Assembly (NCBI GenBank): GCA_950022655.1
Contig: OX465580.1
Location: forward strand, 93,452,797 to 93,516,796
Reading direction: 5' to 3'
Origin: Alentia gelatinosa
Taxonomy: Eukaryota > Annelida > Polychaeta > Phyllodocida > Polynoidae
DNA: 64,000 nucleotides
The position numbers were made by a program, and so were the translations under genes. Under the pieces are notes generated by a model. It worked only from the letters and a program-made list of their open reading frames with translations, made no database searches and was not told the DNA's origin. This document shows, piece after piece, positions 28,619-39,805 of the stretch (its first letter is position 1; each line of letters opens with the position of its first letter).

Positions 28619-30666
28619 ATGGAGGCCCCTAAAGGTTTGGTTTTGGTATCTGGAGCTCTATTGGAAATATTGAACGAGTTACTCGCCGAGGTAGCACAAG
28701 AAGCTGTCGCAGAATGTCAGGAGGAGATGGAATCAGAAATTTTGACTTTCTCACTGGTTGAAGAAGACTGGGATCTGTTTTTGGAGCCTGGAACAGCCGA
28801 TATCTATGTAGTAGAAGTGGCCGCTGCTGCCTCATATACTGAGAAAACCACTGCTGATATCACTTCAGACGACGAGAAAAACGAGCTGTCGCTGTATAGG
28901 GATACACTAACCGACCAGGAGTTGTTAGACTTCGTTGCTGGGAAGAGAAATAAAAATACCACGCTGAAAACAAAGCAGGTAATATTTATTTAATTATTGT
29001 ACATACTGAATTACGCACTGTATCCAACTGATCGACAGTTGGAAGAAACTGTTGACGATTTCAACAAATATCTAGGTAAAAATTGAATCTAAACTGAAAA
29101 CATATCAGTACCAGTTAGGAAAGAATATTTTGAAGTTATTAGAGGCTCTTAAAATAATAAAATCAGCCTGAAATTAATATAAAACACAGTTGAAATGAGG
29201 TAGGTTCATGTTTTCGAAGAATGATTACGATAACGCCACCTATGTCAAAATCTAGTAATTGGCGATTCTGACATTACGAACCAAGCGTCTTCGATTTTGA
29301 CCGATAAAATGATAAAAACTTAATCTTTAATGAAATGGTTACAACACATATTACAAAATTATAAATGAAAAAACATAAAGTTTGAACCGTCAATTTAGGC
29401 TAAAATTATCAAAAATGATGATAGAACTTTGTGAAAATGCAACTTGTCAAGCGGCATACATGGCACGCCACCTTGCGTATTGTCAGCGAACTACAGCTGT
29501 CGCACAATCAATCTACTGCTTTGTTTATATTTATTTGCAGGTCGTCAAACGCTTCCAGAATTCATTCGCGACAAGTACATGGAAGAACGAGAGATAGAAA
29601 CGATAGAAAATGTTAAATAAAACAATTACATTGCTAATTGGCTTCTGTCTGTACGGAAAAATGACGGGTCGCAGTACGAGCCAGATACATTGACGTCCTA
29701 TCAAGGCTGTATTGATAGGTAACTATAAAATCAATATAAATATATTAGAAAATTTATAAAATTAGCATATACAAAATAAAAATCAATATTTTTATTTATT
29801 ATATAGTGTAATTATTTTTCAGACATCTCCGAGATAGAGGATATGGCGAAAGTATACTGAAATCAACATCTTTCGCTACAAGTCGCAATGTGCTTGGATC
29901 AAATAGGACTGAACTAAAAGAACTCGGCCTGGGTAATTGTCCTAGCGCTTCCCAGCCTATAAATAACGAAGACAAAGAGATATTTTGGTCAAAATGACTC
30001 TTGGGGGGGGAACAATGTCCTGTGGCACTTTACGAGTTATACGCTTCAAAACGTCCAGTCCACGGTCTTTCGCCCGAGTTTGGGGTTTTTTTAGGTATAA
30101 AGGCTAACACCACCCTGAAAGATGACATTTGCTATATAAATTGCGTGGTGGGGGTCAACTACTTGAGCAAGATTGTTGTGTCGATGGCCAAGGAAATAGG
30201 CTCAGTCGGCAAATACACCAACCACAGTTTACGCAAAACTGTGTGTCAAACCTTGCATGCACGCAACGTTCCCCCCAATATCATCTGTTAGCTGACGGGC
30301 CACAAGAGTGTGGACTCGCTGAACAAATACGTGGTGGCGACAAAGGAGCAACAGAAATATATGTCAAATTTACTTACTGTAGGTACCATGAAACGTAAAT
30401 CCACTGCTGCTCTGAGGTATAATCCTGATATGGAGGGCGACAATGATTCAACTGCTAAAGCCTTGTGTAGTGCAACAACTCGACTTGACGGCTCTAACAG
30501 AGCGACAACTCCGGGCTTCCCCGATGTATCAACCGCAGTGTCGGGAATGTTTTCCTCCACCTCTATTGCTGGAAATGTCACCGTAAATATAAATTACAAC
30601 GTCTCCACACAGTCAAACTCCTGTAGTTCCATAAATCTGTCTCCAAAGTTGTCATTGAAAGATTGA
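28619..30666 (+). pseudogene. Crypton-derived DUF3504 tyrosine-recombinase gene, spliced but broken
   Basis: Exon 1 (28619-28978) has ATG, an acidic N-terminus and LLDFVAGKRNKNTTLKTK, the usual entry into the core-binding domain, ending at donor CAG|GTAATA. Exon 2 (29541-29718) follows acceptor TTTGCAG and encodes VVKRFQNSF, then after a frameshift NYIANWLLSVRK and YEPDTLTSYQGCI. A 104-bp intron leads to exon 3 (from 29823): LRDRGYGESILKSTSFATSR, ELGLG, then CPVALYELYASKRP, YTNHSLRKTVC, LTGHKSVDSLNKY and the tail GNVTVNINYN. This order matches KIAA1958/ZMYM-type DUF3504 proteins. Stops occur at 29618, 29995 and 30289. About 80 residues that normally precede the CPV segment, including the first catalytic Arg, are absent. 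His and Arg of HSLR and the Tyr of LNKY remain. AATAAA follows at 30673 and 30788. Confidence 0.85.
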
Positions 30667-30787
30667 AATGTAAATAAAAAGAGTTCCGCAGAATCACATG
30701 TTGAAGCCACATCTTGTCCGCACGGGCGCTGACCCCGATCTGGTTTTTGACCTCGTACTACTGACCTTTTTAGATTTGTTTTTTCGA

Positions 30788-30793
30788 AATAAA
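30788..30793 (+). promoter_or_regulatory. Polyadenylation signal of the DUF3504 gene
   Basis: AATAAA 122 bp after the stop at 30664-30666. A second hexamer, at 30673-30678, is closer and could serve instead. Confidence 0.5.
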
Positions 30794-30799
30794 GGATTA

Positions 30800-32576
30800 T
30801 ACAGTTTGATTCCATTGTCCTACTTACTTATTTATGATTCTAGAAACGATTATAACATTAAAATGTAAAAATATAACAGTTTAAATAAATCTAAAGTTAG
30901 ACAGAGCGCGACCTATATCGGCGCGTAAGTAGGGCGAATCACAACTCGTGACGTCATGATATATTGTGTAGAGAAGTTCAAAAGTGCTATCGGATGATGC
31001 GATATAAACAAACCATCGATATGGCTATTTCTGTGTTAATTACTTCATTCCGGTAAGTTTAAACATTGAGTATAATTACTTTATAATGAATGTGTGTAGC
31101 TGGATTAGACAAAAAAAGCCTAATTAATCAAATCTTTCCCGTAGTATGTCACTCGCATATGCTGGAATGCAACTTAGGGTGCAATAGAGCTAGGAACAGT
31201 GACGGGGCGAAAGGGACTCACTAGAACGACAGAATATAGATGGTTCCAAATCATATTTTCCATAATAAAAGATCGTATGTAGGGGGTAGGATAGTATACA
31301 AGCTTTTATTCATTTCATACATCGTATGCTTTTCTTATATACATTCGTTGATTTTGTATATGCTACGGCAGATGTACAAGAAGAAGACTGATGCATAGAA
31401 TCAGCAGAAGCGCAAGAATGGCACAAAAAACCATAAACTGGAATGTCCAAAATGTCATTTCGGTTTATAATGCACACAGGCTAAGCCACTTTTCGAATGA
31501 TACAATCCATCTTCCCAATAGGCAGCCTTTATTCTCTTCAGGTAATTCTCCTGATGGCAATCACATATATGTATCTGATATACGTGCCACTGACAGTATG
31601 CGACGGGTGTTAGCTATTTCTAATAAGAATCACATTTTAGTGTTCTGCTTTCTTGTCGGACTCAATTTGCGATTCATGGATATGGATGCCTCTATTGATT
31701 TGTCAAATAAAAGGCCGGCTCAAACAAAACAGAAAGCTTGATTTCTGGATTTTCTTTTACTTCTTACCCCTTTATACTTCATAATTCTACCATGTGCGGG
31801 TGCTTCTTCATCGCGTATATATACTGCGTTTGTCATGTATTCTTATTCATGTAGGGAATATACATCCAGAAAAATAATAGCCATAATTCATTATGATACA
31901 GATATATCTCATCGGGAAAAAGGAAATGTGGGGTACTGAGTCCTCTTACTGTACAGGGTAGTCTTCATATTCTAACATACCATGTTTTTGTTGGTTTGTT
32001 ATTATCTGATGTACGAGTTGTATACATAATCCTAATGGACAAAGATACTCTAGAGAAAAAGTGATTATCTTATGTCTTACCCCAACTTTACAGATACAAT
32101 CTGTTTGAGGATATATGAGTTTTTTCTTGTCGTTTCGGTTGCTTTGCAAATGAATTACTCACATCCGGTTACAAACCGAGGGAGGGGCACCCCCAACAAC
32201 ATCCCCCCAGGACCTTTTGAAAGAGACAGGATGTTTACCACATTATCCACTTGAAACACAAATCTATAAGCCTAATGCCAAATAAAGAGATGAACATTAG
32301 GGGTTCGTTCCATAAACTTTGTGCAATCAAATAAATGTAAATATTTAAAATAAAAAAATTGAATTCCTCAAAACTGTTGCATTAACATTGACCTACATCG
32401 TACGAATGGTGTTTAAAAAAAGATATCATTCATTCAGATCAAAAAATGAAATCATATTGTGGGAGGTTTATAGGTTTTATACACTTTGTATATATAACAC
32501 TGAATAAAGGCTGTGTATTTACCGCCAAATTCAATCCAAATCAGTCTCTACTTTGTTATCATGTAATTAGATTGAT

Positions 32577-32578
<2 letters not shown>
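30800..32578. other. Unassigned sequence; one CRE-like site
   Basis: TGACGTCA at 30949-30956 lies in a short CG-containing patch (GCGCGACC, GGCGCG) and could be part of a promoter. The plus-strand frame at 31391-31741 (116 codons) shows no motif and has AT-driven codon use, so I do not call it a gene. Confidence 0.35.
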
Positions 32579-32620
<42 letters not shown>

Positions 32621-32633
32621 TATATATATATAT
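32579..32633. repeat. (TA)n microsatellite
   Basis: An almost pure TA run with an AAA interruption. An open frame running through it is an artefact. Confidence 0.95.
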
Positions 32634-33846
32634 TTATAAATATCCAGTACTATCTATGTCAATGTTACGATCTTTATATAAACGATTCACATGTCTCCCT
32701 ACCATCTGTTCTATGTAACCATTTTGGACATGGATCATCTATGGGGCCGTACATCGTTGGATAAATCGTTTCGTCTAGCGCCAAAATCGCTTCTAACTTA
32801 TGAAACAAACCTCAGGGTTATCCATCTCATACCTCTGATAAAGGCTAACCTTTGTGCTCAATACTAAATACAGTTCTACTAGCTCTAAGGGATGTAGATC
32901 CAAAGATTGGAGAGTGGAGCAAGAAGGGTATTTCTTAACTGAGAGAACACGTCCAAGGACAATTGGAGCATCAGAATGCGCATTTTGGCCTAATTAAAGG
33001 ACAACAGAGGGAGTATTCCACACGCCTATTGAGCAGCTCACACTTAATGCGTATCCCCTTGGGCCCTTACTAGAGACCCCTGTTGGCATTGTGTGTCTTC
33101 ATGCCAAGGTCCCATATTCCTCACTATCACATTGAGGCAAAGGACATAATCCCACTATTTTCAGTACAATTGAATATTTCAAAATATCATTGGTGGGTTT
33201 CATACATGATAGATAGTTGTTATCGTTTGGTGTTTTGTGGAGAGATCCCATAATTATAGTATACATTTTAAACAAGAATTGTTCTTTTATATCCAAACGA
33301 TGTGACATGACAGTACAAAACAGAACAATCACAAAATACAATCACATGATTTTAAGATCAGATGAACTGTATTGTGTCAACAAAACGATAATAGTATATA
33401 AGAGTTGAATCAGTGAGTGAAAATAGCTGTGGTTATTTTAACTTCACCTGCTATTCACTCTGCGTGTTCTTTGATTTGTGAGGTGAAGATTACAGCCCAG
33501 CGAGTGGACAACACAGATGGCCAATTGGAAGACTAGCTATACCAATGAGAAGGTGGTACCGTCAGAATTTTGGGTTAGAATATGTTCAGGATCAGTACTA
33601 GTGACCAGCCTGGAAGTTATCGTTGGTGTCACTTTGTTCTTCTGTACTGTATGCCGTTCCCTAAACGCCTACCCTCACCTTCTATGAAAGCTTTATATTT
33701 TAAATAATTCGTTTTCCTGTATTAATTACATATGTCATCTGCCAGTTTAATTTGTTTATGTTACCTTTAGTAGAAATACGAAATTGTTTTGTTCAATGCA
33801 TGGACCCCATGGCTCTAAAGATTCACTATCTCAACATCCCTTGTAG
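32634..33846. other. Unassigned sequence
   Basis: No supportable feature. Confidence 0.4.
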
Positions 33847-34020
33847 ACTGGTTTCCTGTCAAATTGAAGAGTAGGACAGGTATGGTACGAGTATAAGGGA
33901 CCTTGAACTTAGGCTGATTCCCCAGTCATTCACAGCAAAGTGGGGAACCACCTAGCCCTCCGTGGAACCAGCGTGGAGACCAGCGTAATAGTCATCTGTG
34001 CTATTTGACAGGAAACCAGT
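33847..34020. mobile_element. Short MITE with 18-bp perfect terminal inverted repeats
   Basis: ACTGGTTTCCTGTCAAAT at 33847-33864 is exactly reverse-complemented at 34003-34020. The 174-bp unit has no coding capacity. The flanks do not show a clear duplication. Confidence 0.7.
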
Positions 34021-34564
34021 TCAATTCTATATCCTATGCTGCACCAGAAAAATGGCGTCCCATATCTGGCCTAATATGCGAGGAGGACATATGCCAGGTT
34101 TCAAGGCCTCCTTTCTATCTCTTTTATAGAAGAGTAGCTTCATGAATATCCCGCATATATATATACACATTATTGAGAATTACACAACAAACACTTAAGG
34201 AATATCATTCATTTTTCATGACAGCATCCAAATGTTGCGAGCCGTTAAAACAGTGATTCATAAGTCCATTAGTAGGGTGATAGCATACACTGAATAATTA
34301 CATTATAGCTCAGACAGTCAAGATTCTTAAAATTGCCATATGCCGTACGTGTAGCATATCTATGGTAATAAACCTGTTATAACCATACACGAATTCAGGT
34401 GAAGCAAATATCACCTGTAGAAAGATTAGCCATACATGTTACAACTCACAAAACCTCAACACTCGCATCAGGGGTCATTGCATGACTATGCTCATTAGCA
34501 CTGTACCGGGTCACAAATTTAAGAAAAACAAGTAGACTATGATTTGTTCATATATATTGCTAGG

Positions 34565-34720
34565 AGGCCTTGTACTTTGCAATGGGAGTCACTGATGCAA
34601 GTCCAGACTCGGGTTTTGATACTGGTGTCTTTAGATAGAATATCGTCATGCTTTTCGGAAAATATATTGAATTCTGCAACATTGTATCTCATATCTTAAG
34701 AATTTCTGATTATTCTGCCC
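34565..34720 (+). repeat. Dispersed repeat pair, copy 1
   Basis: Aligns with 37890-38045: ACTGGTGTCTTTAGATAGAA against ACTGGTGTCACTAGATAGAA, then TCATGCTT, then ATATTG(A)ATTCTG and TGTATCTCATA. Type unknown. Confidence 0.6.
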
Positions 34721-35059
34721 TTCAATAAAGATTTCGGTTTCACTTGGCTTTTAATGCTGGTGCAAAGATACGTACCGATAAGCCCGTATAAGAAGAATAG
34801 GAGTAGAATGAAGGCTGTCTAATGTTTTGAGAATATATGTCTATGCTGCGAGTTTAAGATTTATCCGGAAGCACATTCTATTTGGCGGTAGAAGTACTGG
34901 AATCACTAAACATGTACGGAGAGTGTCGACCTCGGGTTCTCTAGTATGAGTAAATCCTGCCACTATGCTCATATTTTTGGTATATAATAAAAGTGGAAAA
35001 AGAGACGATCGTGATACGTTAAGTCTGCAGTTCTTAGGTGAAAAATATCGGATAAAGCA

Positions 35060-35062
<3 letters not shown>

Positions 35063-35119
<57 letters not shown>
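35063..35119. repeat. (TA)n microsatellite
   Basis: An uninterrupted TA run that continues into CATACATACATACATA. Confidence 0.95.
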
Positions 35120-35122
<3 letters not shown>

Positions 35123-35139
35123 ATACATACATACATATA

Positions 35140-35259
35140 ACCATGATTTTGATCTGTGTGGCCGTATCCTCCCCGTAGTTGACACGTAGTTAACTCTGAG
35201 CGAGTATTCCATAGTGTCAACTACAAGAAGAATATAACCACACAGATCAAAATCATGGT
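35140..35259. repeat. 120-bp foldback element beside the microsatellite
   Basis: The 22-bp outer arms 35140-35161 and 35238-35259 (CCATGATTTTGATCTGTGTG and its complement) are perfectly complementary. Inner arms GTAGTTGACAC (35175-35185) and GTGTCAACTAC (35214-35224) pair as well. It looks like a foldback MITE, with the (TA)n run directly at its left edge. Confidence 0.75.
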
Positions 35260-36429
35260 AATGTTGTATTCATTACTCACCTTTCGATAAAAAAATATCT
35301 TGTAAATGATTAGAAATTCGAAAAAGCCGTATTCGGCTGAGTTTTTTTGGGTTTTTTTTGAAAATATGTTTATTGACGGAGGGTTCACATTATATTAAAC
35401 GCGATTTTCAACTTTTCTCGTCACACACAGTTACAATAACACAGATGACAGTTACAACAACACTCTTGACAATCAGACGGGAACCAAACAATAATGGTAC
35501 TAATACAAACAGCAACAATAGGACATAACAGAAAGATAATCACGATACAAATACACGACACCATACTGCCGACAGGCAAACTCCCAGACCCCGAGTGGCA
35601 ACCACCTCCACAACTGCCTGTGTCCGAACGCTATTCCTCCTACATCCACACAATACCATTTCTAAGCAATACAGCCTATCTAAGAGTATCAGCCATAGTT
35701 TCATTTAGATCTACCGATTTTAGGAGTGCTTTAAAAACTATATTATTCCCGGCTGCATGAAGGTCTGGCTTCAGGTGATCCTAAAACTGAACTCCCACAT
35801 ATAGAGGCGATTTTCGGAAAAAGTCAGTCCGTGGGCGCTTTAAGTTTATTTTAATTTTTGTCACGCTACGGCTATCCGGAATCGACTCAGTAGCAATCTG
35901 TAGAATCCATAGGTTTAGTATGGAGATCCGTATTAAGTAGGGAATAACTATATATATGGTATTCTAATTTCATCCGATAGGTATTTAATCCAATTTCAAA
36001 AATATTAACTGTGTCCCATGTCGTTGCTTTAACTCGTCAGTTCCGCTCGTCAGTTCCACTCCCTTAAAATAGACTCTAGAATTAAGTTCCACTCATTCCA
36101 AATCATTTCCAGAAGCTTAGAAGGTTGCCACTGTCAAACGTAAGAGTAGGCCAATACATGCAGTTGGTTAATGCAGCGGATTCTGGTTACCACTCAGCTC
36201 ATACCGTTACCACCTACTGTCGGCGCTATTGTGAGGAGCACTGCATTCTGAGCTTAGAACTCATCCTGTACCCCCACTCTACCTCCCATGTCTCTCCACC
36301 ACACCTTTCTTAACAACTGGGAGAGAGGCTAACCTCGCCTTCTCATTGGCTGATCGAGGCTGGGACCCTCCCACGCACATGCCTACGTCGCCTGCGTAAA
36401 CGGCCTATCTCCGTCTTGCTCTACTACTC
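35260..36429. other. Unassigned sequence upstream of the GC-rich promoter region
   Basis: The plus-strand frame at 35494-35760 (88 codons) has no motif that I know. Nothing else is supported. Confidence 0.35.
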
Positions 36430-36830
36430 ACTAAGTGAAGACGCCGTCCCTCCTCCCCCTTCCCTTGCCCCCTAACGTTTAATGCCCGCCGCCCGCCGCC
36501 CGCCGCCCGCCGCCCGTCGCCCGCCGCCCGCCGCCTCGCCGGCGACCCCCCCCCCCCCTGCCGCCCGCCGCCCGCCCGCCCGCTCATCGCACTCCGCCCA
36601 CCCCTGGCTAACAATGCGCATCTGCCGGTTATAAGTCAGCTGCCAGCCAGCCTCCACCTCACTCAGAACACCGGACTCGGCCTAGCAACACAAGGTTCAA
36701 GATCTACAACTTCTACCATTGCCCAAAAAGACCTACCTTCAGACGCGCCCCAATCTGACGGACACCCCCACACAGACTGCCAGCCATCAGCCGGTTGTGA
36801 GGACTCCTCGAAGAGGTACCCTGCTCCAAC
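36430..36830 (+). promoter_or_regulatory. GC-rich promoter and 5' leader of a secreted-protein gene
   Basis: A sharp C+G- and CpG-rich stretch in AT-rich surroundings. It includes a run of seven-base units GCCCGCC (36483-36540). A TATA-like GTTATAAG lies at 36628-36635, so transcription would start near 36660, giving a leader of about 170 bp before the ATG at 36831. The G/R/A-rich frames on the opposite strand are by-products of the heptamer run. Confidence 0.5.
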
Positions 36831-36969
36831 ATGTACACCACACCACTCGCCCTTCTCACCGTCCTTATCGGCCTAGCCTACGCCTTGCCACCCTTCGAGA
36901 TCAGGTCGGGAAACGGCCCCAGGTCAGAGGCAGCTGCCGAATGGCTTCAACATCTCCACAGACAGGCCG
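36831..36969 (+). CDS. First coding exon of a predicted secreted protein
   Basis: ATG at 36831 opens 46 codons. Residues 1-18 (MYTTPLALLTVLIGLAYA) are a clear signal peptide with a likely cut after AYA. The mature start LPPFEIRSGNGPRSEAAAEW is hydrophilic and helix-prone (EAAAEWLQHLHRQA). The exon ends at CCG|GTAAGT, a consensus splice donor, in phase 1. Upstream is a TATA-like box and a GC-rich leader. The WLQ segment faintly recalls the N-terminal helix of matrix metalloproteinase propeptides, but the usual YGYL does not follow, so I leave the family open. No downstream exon could be identified in the remaining 27 kb; the next exon may lie beyond a long intron. Confidence 0.65.
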
Positions 36970-37889
36970 GTAAGTGGCTTCCTTTGTCCCAAATACAATT
37001 TTGGTCGTCGAGTCTTTCAACTACAGGAACTACTGCTAAGACACCATTTGATCGTGGTAGGAAAGGCATGTAGAGATAAAAGAGCGTGAGGTAATGTCAT
37101 TTACACTGTTTTAACTCTCGGTGAAGCAGCCGCACCATCGAGCTTGCCAAGGACGTCTTTATTTCTGTATCGCTTTTCCTTGGGTTCTGTTCGTCCATTC
37201 TCAATCCTATAGTTTGTATAATTCATTTTCACCCTCATATTCAAATATTGGTACGTTTTAACTTGATTCTGATGTTCTACCCCAACATCTAATATACTGT
37301 TTTGTATTACTCGTCTTTCTTTCTGTCCATATGCTTTTCCTTTATCCCCTGAACAGTCGTTGATTACCCTTTCATTTTTGCGTCGACTTTCTCTGTTTCC
37401 CATGCGCTTTCTCATCCCTTTTCCCCTTGCCATTTTCTTCTGTTTATTCGTTCCCAAGCCACTGAAACTTAATTCTGTATAGAAATATTTTCAACCCGTA
37501 TACGAGTATTTCGTTTAACAATCATAAGTTCAAGCTACCTGTTTAGGGCTGGCAATATATTGCTCTATGGAGCTACTGGGGATACAAGTTCGCTCTTGGT
37601 AGAATACTTGGGCACAGAAGGAGAGTAACAACTACTCATTTCAAAAGTGTGCTTTGGCTTATTCCAAACATCGTGGGTTCCCTATGACCACGTCAACCGG
37701 GAACTAACTATTATGTCTGAGATAATCTTCAGCCTATGAAATGACCACTTAGTTCAACATGCTTGAGGCATTGCTCTAGCAAGACGTTTTCCATTAAATG
37801 CATTGAATGAAACTGGATTTTAAGAAATCTAAATTTCATCTTGCTGGCAAAACCGCTTTCTATCCTAATGATTTCATTCAGTAAATGCA
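36970..37889. other. Putative intron sequence with no clear features
   Basis: Follows the splice donor at 36970. A basic minus-strand frame at 37457-37101 (VEHQNQVKTYQYLNMRV) has a faint LINE-like look, too weak to call. Confidence 0.35.
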
Positions 37890-38045
37890 ATTTTACTATT
37901 GTGATATGCGATCGGAGTCAATCGCGCAAGGCTGAACTCGTCTTTAGACACTGGTGTCACTAGATAGAAGAACTTCATGCTTGTAGGTGAACATATTGGA
38001 TTCTGAAAAAATGTATCTCATACCTAAACAACATCAGAAACCGGT
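37890..38045 (+). repeat. Dispersed repeat pair, copy 2
   Basis: Counterpart of 34565-34720 in the same orientation, 3.3 kb away. The middle 100 bp are the best conserved. Confidence 0.6.
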
Positions 38046-38329
38046 TCAGTGTATAAAATGTATACTTCACACACCGATTAAATTGATGTTTTAAATTCCT
38101 ATCTAAACCCAACATTTCCTGGGGCAGCACTTTGCATGCACAAACGCGGAACCCTATCTGTTACATAGAGCTACAAAGAGATCAACACCGTGTTTTCCAC
38201 GTGTCTATATACAATACCACCAGCCACGGTGACGAACTACCAGACAAGTGACATTCCCATTTATGATGAATAATTTGGCAGCCTTGAACAAATATATTGA
38301 AAAGAGACTTTTATTTCGCGGGGCGTGCA

Positions 38330-38650
38330 TGCCTCTGTTGAGCCATACAATGGATGACAACCGGTACCAATTCGGGCGCGGAAGTTAACCGGGGAGCGTT
38401 TCCAATAGAACGCGCTCGAGGCGATCACCTTACATCCTCCACTCCCGCCTCAACAACCCATCCCCACCACGCCCACATGCCTCATAGGCACAGGCTAGGC
38501 ATATGACGTCATCCATTGAGTCCGTGTTTGACGTTCGCTAGGCTGCAGTGCGCAGCGCCATTACAATGCGATGCGGTCGCATTGAGTTGAGTCTTCAAGT
38601 TGGTAATCGGTACGGAACTCGTAGCTTTGTCTAGGAGTCGGCTAGATAGG
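38330..38650 (+). promoter_or_regulatory. GC/CpG-rich patch with a CRE-like site
   Basis: A local rise in CpG (GGGCGCGG, GAACGCGCTCGAGGCG, GTGCGCAGCGCC) surrounds TGACGTCA at 38504-38511. This could be a promoter or enhancer. No coding exon with a good start was found immediately downstream; the frame at 38729-39100 has no motif. Confidence 0.35.
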
Positions 38651-39645
38651 CGTACCTGTTTGGCAATCCGTAAAGTCCTGTATTTACAGACTTCGCCTTA
38701 GCTGCCCTCATGTCACTTAGGTACCGGCATGATTATTCAATGCACACATATATCCGTCGCGCATGTAGTGAAATATCCCCCAGCTAATGGTACATACATG
38801 ATTTATTGGCGTAGATGCCCATGTTGTTATGTTTATATGTCACCATACCGTGCTCAACTACCGTGTGTCATCATGACATCTAATTCTAAACGATGGCTAC
38901 TCCGAGGCATGAAGAAAGAAATCTCGAATCAGACTCGACATTTTCGGTTTGGTTTCCGTCGCCGTAAGCAAGATAAAGGTAGAAGTGCGGGAGGGAAGCA
39001 ATCAGTCTTATCCAAAATGTCGTCTGCAATTTGGAAGGGTGCAAGGAAAACTCCCCCCGGGCCCAGTTGGCTTGTAACTAGTGAGAAATTACCCAAATGA
39101 AAGGGACTGATGTTTACACTATCTCAGATTACGGAATTACTAATTATGAACTATTCTCTCAATGCAGTACGACAGTTGGAATAATAAGGCTGATTCTTCC
39201 ATTAATTACCTATCAAAGAGACTAACAGCAAAACAGTCACATTATCATGTGCGTACACGAATATCTCATTTATACCCACTGGCAGTATATAATTTCCCTT
39301 CGTCCAAGCAGTGGCATAGGGAGTTCATGATACTCCCCTCCATCCCACGTGACTCGTTGACAATCGGAACAAAAAATAAACATAATGGCAGATGTAATCT
39401 CTACTGCTCACTCTCACAACAGTCTTTCGGGGCGCTAGCAGTTACTAATCTCTGCTTCAACCCCTGGTATTACTCTCCATAACAGCATTGTAACGTCATC
39501 GCAGAGTGGCCACCTAGCGCATCACCTGTGAACTATTAATCAAGTTGAGTGTTCGGGAATTCATACGTGCCTCACTGTAGGTTGAGAGCACGAGACAGTG
39601 AGTTGTAAAATTGTGATTTTAATGAATTTCCGGCATATATAATAA

Positions 39646-39805
39646 TAAAGATACACAGTGAGTGTGACTGAAATCCATCTGTTCCTCAATATTATGGTTG
39701 GAAATACTCGTGCACGTCTTCGAACCTGGGGAGTATTTCCGACCAAAATATCTTTGAACAGTTTTCATTCAGTCACACTATCTATGTCTCTATATTTTAT
39801 TGCTT
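39646..39805. repeat. Imperfect foldback element
   Basis: The arms at about 39646-39710 and 39729-39805 pair with interruptions: GTGTGACTGAA with TTCAGTCACAC, and GGTTGGAAATACTC with GAGTATTTCCGACC. The loop is GTGCACGTCTTCGAACCT. Likely an old palindromic MITE. Confidence 0.65.

Noticed and set aside
32446..32718. 90-codon frame with an Ile-Tyr repeat
   Set aside because: Produced by the (TA)n microsatellite.
34841..35220. Two minus-strand frames with Tyr-Ile repeats
   Set aside because: Also artefacts of a (TA)n run.
36405..36657. Arg/Gly/Ala-rich minus-strand frames
   Set aside because: They read the GCCCGCC heptamer run of the GC-rich leader.
36831..36969. Matrix metalloproteinase first exon
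   Set aside because: Only the AEWLQ stretch after a signal peptide is suggestive; the YGYL motif, cysteine switch and catalytic exon are not found.
38729..39100. 123-codon plus-strand frame with a basic C-terminal half
   Set aside because: No motif, no splice context and no compositional sign of coding; kept as unassigned.
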